A stretch of DNA of 64,000 bases from Microplitis mediator (Eukaryota > Arthropoda > Insecta > Hymenoptera > Braconidae), in assembly GCF_029852145.1 (NCBI RefSeq), contig NC_079974.1, positions 10,181,207 through 10,245,206 of the forward strand. Direction: 5' to 3'. Position numbers and translations under genes: made by a program. Under the pieces are notes generated by a model, which saw nothing but the letters and a program-made list of their open reading frames with translations, ran no database searches and was not told where the DNA came from. Shown here one piece after another: positions 20,821-32,285 of this stretch. How positions within the stretch are numbered: position 1 is the stretch's first letter; each line of letters opens with the position of its first letter.

Positions 20821-23800
20821 ATGATCTTTAGAAATTTTCCAGTTCAATGGCTCTTAGTGATAATTTTAGTAGTTATTATTCTATTCTTCAAAATAAAGTT
20901 AGAATCATTAAAAGATGAGAATAAAATGTTGAGTAAGTATATTTTCTATTATTTTAATGTTTGAAACCTCTTAACGTATTATTGAATATGAATAATATTA
21001 CATATTTATAAACTCCAAAGTTAGTGAACTTACAAAAATTCAAGACTTTACCAAAAATCAAAAAAGTTCAAAAAGTGATACAAAATTAGAAAAATTTGAA
21101 GACACCATAATTATATATAACAGAGTTCCAAAGACTGGGTCTACTAGCTTTGTCGGTGTAGTGTACGATTTGTGTAAAAAAAATAAATTTCATACGCTAC
21201 ACATAAATATTACTAATAATATGCATACATTTACACTTTATAACCAGGTCAGTATCTAAATTTATCTAGTAAAATATTATAATTCATTATTTGTAAATCG
21301 AAATATAACTATACAGATTCAGTTTGTCAACAATATTACACGGTGGAATATAATGAAGCCTGCTTTTTATCATGGCCACATGGCTTTTTTAAATTTTAAT
21401 AAGTAAGCACATATTATATCAACAACTCTAGAAAAAATGATTTTATAAAGTTTTATAGACAACAATCATTTTTGAAAAAAAATATTAAATTATGATAATT
21501 TGAACCTGTATGTATTCTAATGAAGTAGAAACATTACTTCGACTGATCAACTAATCGTTTTATTGATGAAAAATTGCGGTGAATACTGGATTCCAACCCG
21601 GGTCCATCTAAATGCTAAACCCGTGCTGCTATTCATTGTGTGATAATGAAAATATATATTTAGATACGGAAGAATAATTAAAGAAATACAAAAATATTGA
21701 TGTAATGATTGACTCCAAAATCGTCTGTTAGATTCCAATCAACTACATAATTGAGAAAACTTTTTTTGATGAGAATTATCAACGGAATGAAATTAAATTT
21801 TCTTCTATTTCTACAGTATTTTATAAATTTCTATATAAAATCATTTTTCTACCATAATATAATTTTATTTGACCGTATTCAAGAAATTACTACTGATATA
21901 TTTTTCAAAATGTAACTAAATAATTTGTGCTGGATAAGGTTACCATGTCTCCAGATTTGATTAAAAGACTCCCGAAATCATGCAGATTCTCCCGACTTTA
22001 TATTTCAAAGTAAATCTCACGAGTAGAGAAAAAAAATTTGTTATTACCAAATTTAAGTTATTTTTCTATATTGTCTCATATCGTACGATATTCAACGACA
22101 CTATCGATAGCAGATCTTGTTGTAGGGTTTTATTAGTGATCATAGCATTTTGATCATGAAGAACTTATGCAAATTTTTCGACTTTATTAAAAAACCTGAC
22201 AAAAAAATTTGTGTTCATGTTGCGACTTTGGAGAGCTTTGAGATGAAAACCCTATGCTGAAATAAAATTAAATTTTACCGAATTTCATAAAATTGTTTTA
22301 AATGTTATTCAATTCTATTTTACTTGATGAGATTTTATGGAAGCTCAGCAAATTCTATAAATTTTCGTATGATTGCTAGAAATTTTGATTTTAATTACAA
22401 ATTTTTTTTTTTTTCGCTGGACATTTAAAATTTTACTCAATTATATCTAATTTTAAAAGATTTAATCAAATTTTCATGTAATTTTATAAGGTTTGGTAAA
22501 AATGAATGAAATTATATGAAATAGTATAAAATTTCATGAAGCATAATAACTTTTTGTACAATTCTTAGCTAGCAAACAAAAAAAATAATTTTCACAAAAC
22601 TCTATAAAATTTAATTAAACTTGATAAAATTTTATAAAATCATTTTTTCACGGAAGTAGTAAGCAAAGAAAATGAACAACATATTACTGATAGATATAAA
22701 TCAATTTTTATTGGAGGTTCGGAGTGAAACAAGTACCTTTATATCTCAATTTATTGAGGAAACCACTTGATAGATTTATTTCTTACTATTATTTTCTACG
22801 CTACGGAGACAATTTTCGACCACATCTTCTCAGGAAGAAGTATGGTGACACTAAGACATTTGATGAATGTGTTAAAGCTGGCCAAACTGACTGTGATCCT
22901 AACAGCATGTGGTTACAAATACCATTTTTATGTGGTCATGAACCTGGATGTTGGTATGATATTTTTATTTCAAGTTAAGAGTAATTTATTTTTCTCATAA
23001 CATAAAATTATTTTACTAGGGAAGTTGGTAATCCATGGGCTCTGGAGGAAGCGAAAAGAAATTTAGCAAATAATTACTTCCTCGTCGGAGTAACTGAAGA
23101 ATTAGATGAATTTGTACAAATTTTACAAATCGTACTTCCTGATTTTTTCCGAGGAGCTCATAATTTATTTTCTCATAGTAAGTTAATCATTGATAAAGAA
23201 AAATTTATTGTCAAAAAACATTCTTAAAAAAGTATTGAGTAAAAAATATTTGGGTTCATTAATGTTAAGACGTTATTTTAAATATGTTTGAAGTTTTGAA
23301 GACATTAAATATACTTACAAACGAGTGTTTATGGTATGTATAGGTTCGATTTGTTAATCGAAAAAATATTGTTTTTCCTAAAGTAATTTTTTTCCTCAGT
23401 GTAGAACTCAATTAGACGTGTCATTGGTGTATTAAACTTAAAAATCCGTTAATTGACTTGAGAGACATCGATACCGAAAAATTTAATGTTTCGAAAATTA
23501 CAGTAGATTTTTCTCTTTATAGTCTCTGTTAAGCAATTCATAATTCATTCTAATTGGTTCGTTAGTTCAGAAAATATCGTCAAGGCATTTAAAAAATTAC
23601 TAGTCTCTGAATTTTCTTAGAATATTTAATATTTCCGAGTTATGTTCTAATTCGAAATTTTTTAATTCTTTATCTTGATTACTAACACTTAGTTCTGTCC
23701 GAATCTCTGCGTTTCCCGAAAAATAATCATCAGAAAGAATTCAAAGATGCATGTCTTTCAATTATTTTTGATTTTTTGTAATTCAAGGCTAGACATAACT

Positions 23801-24520
23801 TCTATTAAACTCGAAAAGCTTAAAATTACAAACGTACTCAGAAGTAGTTTCGAGCTCCAAAATATTCACAATAATGTTTTCGGGAAGTTTTGGGGCTGCC
23901 CCGCAGGTTCAACCGTTTTCCTGATTTTTTGTTCATTATTTATACAGTTAAAATCACCCCACAAAATTTCAAAAAGTTTCAAATTTTTCTACCCCACTAT
24001 TCCTTTCAGCTGACTGTACTAGTATTCAAATGATTTGCGAGATTTCGAATGTAAGAAATTCATTGACACACAACATTAAATTGACGACGAGCCTCATTTT
24101 CGATTTTTAAAAAACATTTATTTAAGCCTTAATATCGATTAGAAAAACGTACAAAAAATTTACTTTTTATGGTTGCTTTAGTCATTGGATACTTCTTATA
24201 ATTTTAATTTGTTACGGAAAAGTATATTACAGCTATTGCTTTTACGAGTGCGATTGTATTTATAATATTTAAGCCAACTAATTTTTTTTTTATTTTCAAT
24301 AATTACAGGCGATAAATCACATTTGCGAAAAACTACTCAAAAAATAGAACCTCTTCCAGAAACGGTGAAAATAATTCAAAATTCTACTGTTTGGAAAATG
24401 GAAAACGAACTATATAATTTTGCTGTTTCTTACTTCCATGCTGTAAAAAAACGTTTAATAAATGCTTCTTTACAAGACTTAAACCAACATTTTATGTATG
24501 AAAAAATACGACCAAAATGA
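20821..24520 (+). CDS. Hs2st: Heparan sulfate 2-O-sulfotransferase
   Basis: This is a complete gene with exons 20821-20932, 21021-21247, 21317-21402, 22717-22953, 23020-23177 and 24309-24520 (343 residues; vertebrate enzymes about 356). It is a type II Golgi enzyme that moves sulfate from PAPS to the 2-O position of iduronate in heparan sulfate. A signal-anchor helix lies at about residues 9-24 (WLLVIILVVIILFF). The 5'-phosphosulfate loop NRVPKTGSTSF is at 71-81 with K75. The catalytic histidines are in FYHGH (H132, H134). The 3'-phosphate and substrate segment reads RFISYYYFLRYGD, followed by KTFDECV, CWEVGNPWAL and the C-terminal HLRKTT and WKMENELYNFA. Asn-X-Thr sequons are present. It resembles HS2ST more than the insect paralogue pipe. 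All catalytic residues I can check are intact. Confidence 0.95.
21403..22716. other. Hs2st intron 3: A/T-rich with TATAAAATTTTA-type repeats
   Basis: The 1.3-kb intron has no coding signal. Its second half (about 22255-22655) is filled with short variations on AATTTTATAAAATTT, the same low-complexity style seen at 32290-34400 and 55570-56230. Confidence 0.55.
23178..24308. other. Hs2st intron 5
   Basis: The 1.1-kb intron carries one isolated core of the GC-core repeat family at 23878-23925 (CGGGAAGTTTTGGGGCTGCC then CGCAGGTTCAACCG), preceded by the GAGCTC-type stretch GAAGTAGTTTCGAGCTCC. The remainder shows nothing recognisable. Confidence 0.6.
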
Positions 24521-24591
24521 ATCAATTTTTAAAAAAATGTACGTTATTATAAATTAGTTATTTGTATAATTCAACATAATTATAAATGTTA

Positions 24592-25847
24592 TTATTTTCC
24601 AGGTCTTAGCGCAAACATATGTACAGGATATAAACCTTGAGGCAAATGGAGTTGTTCTTGTTCTTTAATGCAAATCAAATTGGCAGATTGAAATACTTTT
24701 TTCAGATTGTCATATGGCCTAGTAAAAGAAGAATCTTGAACATCGACTTCAATTTTATTAGAACTTGTTACATTTTCTTTTACAATTATCATTCCATTAG
24801 TTTTCAGTGCGTTGCTACAAGTCAAATAATTATGATTAGTTTACCAGAAATGTTACATAAAAGTATTTTTAATATAATTTACCTGCACTTTTTTAAAAAT
24901 TCTATTAAATCTTCATCTTGAAGATATCCTAAAACCCATTGACACCAAATAACATCGTACTTCTTTGATTCAGGACAAAAATTTTGTAATCCTAAAATTT
25001 TTTTTTCTATTACTATACATGGAAAAAAAGGATTTCTTGGCTCAATAAAATTTTTTCCCGCCCCAAGAAAATTTTCCTTTTTAATTCATAATTCAAACAA
25101 TTTCTGAGGACAAGTAAAAATTTCTTGGGGAGAGTAAAAATTTTTCGCGCCAAAAAATTCTTTTGTTCTGTGTAGTTAACAATTCATTTTAAAAAGTCGT
25201 AATCCACAAATTGCCTAGGTTTTTTTTTTCTTTTTTAACAAAATTTTTGTAGAATATTACCAGATAATTTGAGTCAAATTAAATTTTAAATGTTTATCAA
25301 GCTTTGAGGATTTCATTTGATTTATCTTAGCAAATATATTTTTAAACAGATTGTATCAATTCGTGTTAAATTTTATAAACATGGGTTACGTCTCTTTAAA
25401 AATAAGATTGCAAACTGTAATTTTGCAGTAAGAATAAGTGCTACCAAAGGAATAAAATTGACCAACATTCGATGACTGCAAAAGTTTTTTTGCAGTATCT
25501 AAAAATTTGCTATTTTGTTCAACTAAATCCACTAATTTAAAATGTTTAATGAGTAATTTTTTTGTGATTCTTCCTATACCGCTGCCACAATCCAATGCGT
25601 AAGTTTTATTTGGTGGATTTTCAAGCTGAAAACATTATTAAGTTAGAATATTTAAAAATTCAGCATCAGAATTTCATACTTCAAATAAAGAACTCAAAAA
25701 GCCATCAGATCCATCGATGTCGATACGAGATATAAATCCAAAGCCACCTAACATTCCATTTAGAGTTGCAGGAACATTATTCCAATACTTAGCTGAATCT
25801 GCATAAAATTCTTTTGGGTCATATAAAGATTTCGATATACCCTCCAT
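24592..25847 (-). CDS. Ntmt: Alpha N-terminal protein methyltransferase 1 (NTMT1/METTL11A type)
   Basis: This is a complete minus-strand gene with exons, in translation order, at 25847-25680, 25625-25445, 24991-24883 and 24814-24592, giving 226 residues. It is a SAM-dependent class I methyltransferase that methylates the alpha-amino group of proteins exposing X-Pro-Lys after Met removal (for example RCC1 and histone family members). Family marks are FYADSAKYW and MLGGFGFISRIDID near the N-terminus, the SAM-binding loop ALDCGSGIGRITK (D68 to R75), VIWCQWVLGYL, KTNGMIIVKEN and the C-terminal YPVHMFALRPG. It converges on Hs2st with 71 bp between stops, so the transcripts' 3' ends should overlap. 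Intron 2 (24992-25444) has a small repeat at 25020-25165. Confidence 0.93.
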
Positions 25848-26099
25848 TGTCTGATAAAATGAAAACGTTGAATTATTATTTTTTTATTCAAACTTTCTAT
25901 CTCGAATTAATGCCTGATGAAAACTATAACCTCCAACATCACAAAGCTTTATTTATACTTCGAACACATTAGCGTCTTCTGTAACAGGTTTGCTCAAAAC
26001 TTCTTTACTCCTAACGTAAGGTGACATCTCCATTCAGCGACAACTTTACTCGATGACAACTGTACTCCAGTTACATTCTCGATCGAAACATGTTTACTC

Positions 26100-26660
26100 A
26101 CAGACCACTTTATTCAAGAGACATCCTGATAGCACGAGTTGCTCGTCAAGAAGTTGGTATTTATTAGTTTGCGATCGACTTGACGACAAGTTGTCGACAA
26201 CTCTAGCTTTTGCAACTTTTGGCTACAACCCTGATAGCCACACATTACTCAGTAAGGTCTGCAGAGCAACACTTTCGGCTAACTTAACGAGAAAGTTTCT
26301 GGCAAACCTTGGCTGGATAATACTTTCCTTCAAGTTACCTTTAGATTACGGCAGTAGCTTGTATGTAGTTAACTTACGGTTAGGGTGGCTAGGCTATCAA
26401 GGAAGTTACCGCCAACTTTCTGAGAACGTTGGCGCCAGTGGAGCCGCAATTCGGAGGCAGGTTTCTGAGAAAATTGAAGGCAACTTTCCGTCAACTTATA
26501 GATTGCCAACTTTTGGCCACCAACTTGCTCAGAAAGTGACTGACAACTTATTGGATTTCCAACTTTTGTTACCAACTTTCTCAGAAAGTGTCAACTTTGA
26601 AAATACCAACTTTTGCGGCCAACTTGGCGTCTAGTTCGGCTGTTAGTTTGACGCCAGTTT
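26100..26660 (+). repeat. Dispersed CAACTT/AAGTTG-rich repeat, copy 3
   Basis: The part at 26235-26400 matches the repeats at 2400-2705 and 20275-20660 (GGCTAACTTAACGAGAAAG, TTTCTGGCAAACC, GGCTGGATAATACTT) with an uninterrupted TTAA at 26284-26287. Beyond it, CAACTTTC, AGAAAGT and GCCAACTT(T/G) recur many times, producing a long but meaningless open frame. Confidence 0.6.
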
Positions 26661-27699
26661 CTTGCCAACTTGGCCATCAGGGAACTTTTTACGATAAAAA
26701 AAGGTCGGTAATGTTCTTTCTTACCATTTCAGAAAGTAAGCTAATTTATACGTAGAAATGTCTACAATTTAACGGTAAAAAAATACTTTACAATTATGAC
26801 TTATATTATATATTACTTACACTGGTCATAAAAATTAAGGGATAGAAAAAAAATCCGAAATTTTTAGGTGATTTTCAACATGCTGTAACTCGGTGAAAAA
26901 TGGTCGCAGAAGAAAATTAAAAAAAGTAAATTGTAGCCTCAAGTTTTTAGTTTTCAGATCTGGACCTCAAATTTTTTTATCATGTACGGTTCCGGAGTAA
27001 TCATAAGAAAACCAACGAAAAAAAAATTTTCAAAATTTTTGCTGGTCTACCACTAACTCTATGGGCGTCAATAAATTTTTTTGAATAATCCGACCTTATG
27101 ATTCTTTTAGGAAATTTTATGCCCTTTAATTTAGCGGCCTGAAAAAGTCTCTACGACGATTTGGCGCTGAGTTATCAGTGATCAAAGCAAAAAAGTCCAT
27201 TTTGGCTTTGATAATCAATAACTCCGGACATATTGGTCGTACAGAGAATGGAAGCAGAGTTTAGAAAACTGAAAAATATTCTCTATAAGGCAAAATTAGT
27301 GGCTTTTGATAGAAAAAATTTTTTTAAAGCGATATTGTTTAGTAAAAAACAGGTCAAAATTCGCAAATTTAAGGATATTCGGAAATCTTGCTATAACTTT
27401 GGATATAACGGATGAACAAAGGATATCTTTTTTTTTTTTTTCCAACCTCAAAGTGTCCTGAAAAAACCCTGAAAATTTCAAATCGCTGTGATTTTTCTTT
27501 CTTAGTGCCCCGAAGCTTTAAAATTATCGATTTTGTCAAAAATCACCATAATTGGTAGTTTCTCGGTTTTTATTCATTTTTTCGATTTGAAAATGTTTTT
27601 TTTCTATCAATAACCTTTATTTCCTTAATCAAAAAGATTGATTGTCGAAAAAAATTGAAAAAAAAAAATTTTTGAAAAAATTTTGTTTTTTTCAAAAAT

Positions 27700-27962
27700 T
27701 CTTTTTTTCAAAAATTTTTTTTTTTCAAAATTTTTTTTTTATTATATCCGCAATGATTTATCATTATCAAAAAAAAAAATCCTAAAATTTTTTTTACCGC
27801 CAGCATTAGCGTTACCCAAAGCGTATGTTTGTTAAGTTGACATTTAAAGCAGATGCAGTTACAGCGGTAAAAAAAATTTTTTGAATTTTTTTTGACAATG
27901 ATAAATCATTGCGGATACAATAAAAAAAAAAATTTTGAAAAAAAAAAAATTTTTGAAAAACA
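27700..27962. mobile_element. 260-bp palindromic element
   Basis: Left arm words ATATCCGCAATGATTTATCA and TTTTTTTTACCGC are mirrored by GCGGTAAAAAAAA and TGATAAATCATTGCGGATAC. The arms extend outward into facing poly-T and poly-A tracts and enclose about 60 bp of unique sequence. There is no coding capacity. Confidence 0.75.
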
Positions 27963-27967
27963 AAAAA

Positions 27968-28268
27968 TGCGTATGTTTCTGTTTAGGTTTCAAGTATCGG
28001 GTGACAGGAAACGTTCCAAGACCACTCAAACCGTATTTATATATCTCTGAATACAAAATAAAGATTTATTTATCTATTTATTTAAAGTTTCTTATAAAAA
28101 AAATATCCAATTTAATGAGTATGTGCCATGACGATTTATTATTTAAATTATTGACTAAATATTGATAAGACGCAATAAGTGTTGTAAGATATTAATATAC
28201 AATTTCAAATGAAATTTAAACACGCGCCTATTTATGGATCTCAAGTTTACTAATTAATTAACAGGTGG
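27968..28268 (+). repeat. 290-bp dispersed repeat, distal copy
   Basis: This is the inverse counterpart of 2706-2996, about 25 kb away. It contains AATAAAGATTTATTTATC and ends near AACAGGTGGAGGCACCTGAG, which also flanks the first copy. Confidence 0.65.
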
Positions 28269-28318
28269 AGGCACCTGAGGACGTAACAGAGATTTCGTTA
28301 GGTGCGGCCCAGCCTTAA

Positions 28319-28519
28319 GGCTGGGCCGCACCTAACGAAGTCCTGAATTTAAGAATTCTAATTATTTATTAAATAATTATCATAACAGCAATTTTCTTAG
28401 CTTCCGACTAAAAGCCGAAGACGAACTTCCTCGGAAGATTTTCATCATCCGATTCCCATAAATATTCAAAGAATAATTAGAATTCTTAAATTCAGGACTT
28501 CGTTAGGTGCGGCCCAGCC
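28319..28519. mobile_element. 201-bp TTAA MITE, copy 2
   Basis: Same length and terminal repeats as the copy at 20313-20513, with TTAA at 28315-28318 and 28520-28523. Directly left of its TTAA lies TCGTTAGGTGCGGCCCAGCC (28295-28314), the right terminus of a further copy. An earlier or tandem element was therefore present. Confidence 0.88.
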
Positions 28520-29769
28520 TTAAGTTAACCGAAAATGTTTCACTGCAGAACTTGCTGAGCAATTATATTTGGAGTGTGGCTATCAGGGTGGGATGATACT
28601 CCGTGGTACCAACCTTGATATAGGGATTCTTAATACACCTTGGAAAAATGGAATGCTGTCTGTGGACCTTGAATATAAAAATTTTTCCCATAGAGAAAGT
28701 ATAACCTTTTTACAGGTAAATTTCGGGATGCTCCTCAGGAGCAATGTGTATATATACATAAATACAACGTATTTCTAATAGGCCAGTTAACTTCTAAAAA
28801 ACATTTTTAGTTGTAATTAAATAAACAAGTTTAAGATAAATAACGATAATAATACATGGTAACAATAACGACACTGTTAACAATGATTGTATCAATTGTA
28901 ATATCAATAATGACAGTGATAATTACAATAATCAAGTAAAACTATCAAGTGTTTGGTTGTCAATCAGTATTGCTCTACAAGTGATCGCTTCGTGTTATTG
29001 TTACAAAATTAAAGTGTTACGAGTTGTATTTTCGTTTTTACTGAGACTTACAGTGTAAACGTCATTACTCTAAATTGGTAGTTAATTTATAATTTGTTGT
29101 GGGGTCGGGGCGTTTATATCTTGTACTGTTTTTTAAATGTCCTGTTTTAATAAATGTTTTAATTCGAGTCGAAGAAATGTGACATTCTGACAATTATACA
29201 CTTGGTAGTTTAAGACATCATAGCTTTTATCAGTACCAAGGAATTCAGTATCTGTTATTCCTATATTATAAGTATCTGCAGCTTATAGCGATCATTGTTA
29301 ATTGGATATTTATTCAGGTAAATTTTAACTATTTAATCTTATTTTTATTATATACTCCATTTTATTACCAGCAAATATCATGAATACTAATACTTGAGTT
29401 CATTTGTTATTTTTGCGAAAGATTTTACTTTAATCGTAATATTGTTTATTATTTATTTATATAGTCATAGGTTTTATACGTATACTTACAAACAAAGTTT
29501 ATTTGCATCACGCTATAACCTTACTTCTAGAGTAAAGGTTTCCATACGTGATTTGAAGGGCAACTTATGATCATATTTTTTTTTTATTTCATTGATGCCT
29601 GGTCCTCTTTCTCGTGTGGATTTGCGAGTTTGTAGACATTACCCTAGCGAATTTGTTTATACCGAAAATTTAAGTTTCTTTTGGAATCATTTCCGGTATA
29701 GTAAAAATTGAATAACATTTCAGTATGTTTAAGAATTATACTCAATTCATACTCAGATTATACTCAAAT

Positions 29770-30500
29770 CGTCTCATGTTTTGGGTATAATTTTTAGTTC
29801 AATTTTACTAGGTGTCGTTAGCCATTTGAAATTTTCCATTCAAATAACACACAAAAAATTTTTTCATTAGAAATATTATAACTTTTGAATCGTTCGAGAA
29901 AAAAATTTGACTAGAATATTTTTGTTGGGCATTAAAATTCCCAAGAAAAAGACCTGGGAATCGAATTTCTAAACTTGATATTTCGTATACTTACGGGCCA
30001 TCAAAGTCTACAGTAAACAGAATTATACAGTTTTAAGACTTTATTATTAAAAATATCAATACCACGAGAAAATTCTTGAACTAAAATTTAATGAAGCAAG
30101 TAAAAAATGCAATTTACAAACTGGGCTCATAAAATAAATAGAGTTTCAACTTTTTTTATTTGTATTGTATTCCAGTTTTTGGCCTATATATTTTTTTTAA
30201 TCGTTAACAAAATAAAGTCTTGAAACTGTATAATTCTGTTTACTGCAGACTTTGATGGCCCGTAAGTATACGAAATATTAAGTTTAAAAATTCGACTCCC
30301 AGGACTTTTTTTAGAAGATTTAATGCCCCACAAGAATATTCTAGAGTCAAATTTTTATCTCGAACGATTCAAAAGTTATAATATTTTTAATGAAAAGAAA
30401 ATTTTTTTGAGTGTTATTTGAATGGAAAATTTCAAATGGCTAGCGACATCTTTTAAAATTGAGCTAAAAATTTTTCCCAAAGGGAGGATTTTTTTCTCGG
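29770..30500. mobile_element. 730-bp foldback element
   Basis: The left arm GTCGTTAGCCATTTGAAATT faces the right arm AATTTCAAATGGCTAGCGAC. The inner sequence TACTTACGGGCCATCAAAGT faces ACTTTGATGGCCCGTAAGTA, and pairing continues almost to the centre at about 30130. Arms are about 330 bp. No reading frame. Confidence 0.8.
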
Positions 30501-31952
30501 TATATAGGTCCTTTTGAGGCCATAAATTCGATAGGTTGGTTTTTTCGGATTACCCTCATGTTTATACTATGGACATAAAGATTTTTAAAGTCTTCGATAA
30601 CATTTTTAAAAAATTTATTCATAAGGATGTTCTTGGGTGAGGCTTACTATTAGATAAAAAATTCAAATTTTTTATTTTCGGCAAGAATGAATCAATAATT
30701 ATCGTTCCCAGTCAATTCAAAAAAAAATATTATTAGAATTGACACAGGGATAATGATGTTACAAAATATTCTTTAATTGATGTAATTGATATGATTGTTG
30801 TAAAAAAGTAGTGTTATCGACGGTTTGAATTAATTATTAATAATTATAGTTAGTAAAACTGATATTGTGACATAACGTTATTAGCCGTTTTAAAAATCGG
30901 CAACAGCGTACGATGAAAAAAAAAAAAAAAAATTCGTCTGTATACACACAGACAAAGTATTGTCTAATTAAGAAATTTACTTTTTTCACAATAACTGTTC
31001 TATAAATATTTTCGATAGTTTAGAAAAAAAAATAAATTATCCAAATATTATTGAGATATTTTCAAAAATTTAATAGCCTCGGAAGAAAATTTGAAACTGG
31101 TAGCCTTCATTTGCCTCAGGAGTCGCACAAGAATGTCCTTAATATTTAATTTGTTTCTTTAAAGTATAAAAAATTGTAGATTGTCTGCTGTCTTTCCTGT
31201 CATGATGATAATTTTTAAATTTGTTTCTATTCTTCAGTTAAAAATATTCTTTTTCATGGAATATTTAATCATTTAAAAATTTAAAATAGATTTTACATTA
31301 TGAGTGTGATATAGCAGACATCAGACAAATTTAAAATTATTAACAAATCGAGTAAATAATTAATAAAATAAAATTTAAAAAAATGCGCATTCAAAAAATT
31401 TTGAAATTAATAGTTCTTTTTTCATAAATATTATTTTTTAAATTATTTATCTTATTTATTTATAATTTCAAAGTTGTCTGATGTCTGCTCAATTCACACT
31501 CGTTTTACATTAATATTATTTAATAATTGTTAATATTTTCACTATGAATAAATGCAAAAAATAACTCATTTTATTTACTGTTCCGATATTAGGACAACCG
31601 AATTCCCGTATTGGGACAAGGCGATTTCAGCGTTCCGGTATTGGGTCTTTTGGGTGTCATAGAAAAAAATTTTTTTTTATATTGAGTTTAAGAAAAATTA
31701 ACTAATTTGATTATTTTTGAATAGGTAAATGTCTATTCTATATGATGTGATAAATTATTTTGGCTTATAATCTATTTGAATATTTTTTAAACGATAAAAA
31801 TCAGTCGTATACCCTTCGTTGGGACATTTACCTTACTTTCAACATATTCCCGTTCGGAAATATTTGTACATTATTTTAAAACTAATAGGTTATAAAAATT
31901 AAATATGGAAATAAAGCATTAGAACTACAGTTGAACTGTTATTTTTCAACTG

Positions 31953-32032
31953 GTTCCGTAGCGTAGTGGTATTATCGTGGGTCTCGCGCGTTTAAGATGT
32001 TATGTGTTAGGTTCGAATCCTCCGTAGGGTAG
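31953..32032 (+). repeat. tRNA-like segment
   Basis: TTCCGTAGCGTAGTGGTATT gives an A-box-like region and GTTAGGTTCGAATCCTCC a B box about 45 bases later. The 5' and 3' halves do not form a clean acceptor stem and the anticodon arm is degenerate. It is probably a tRNA-derived repeat head. Confidence 0.45.
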
Positions 32033-32285
32033 TCGCGAAAATTCGTTTCTCAGAGAGAAGAGCGTGTAGGTATGATATTAGTATGTTAATGTAGTATAAA
32101 CGTATTTATCCTTGTACGTCACTTGAATTGAGAATAAAAAAAGAAAAATTAATTTTTTGAATTTATCATTGTTGAAATAATTGAAGGCGCCAAACTAACA
32201 TAGTAGCTAAAACTATGAATTCTTAATAGTAGTTACTATATTTATTAGACTGATTCAGAAAAAATCGACTAATTTTTTTTTTCTT

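Noticed and set aside
24323..24520. Separate small gene at the end of Hs2st
   Set aside because: It is the last coding exon of Hs2st, joined in phase from 24309.
26053..26634. 193-codon open frame, the longest in the window
   Set aside because: It lies in a dispersed CAACTT/AAGTTG-rich repeat. Related DNA at 2400-2705 and 20275-20660 is not open, and the translation has no domain.
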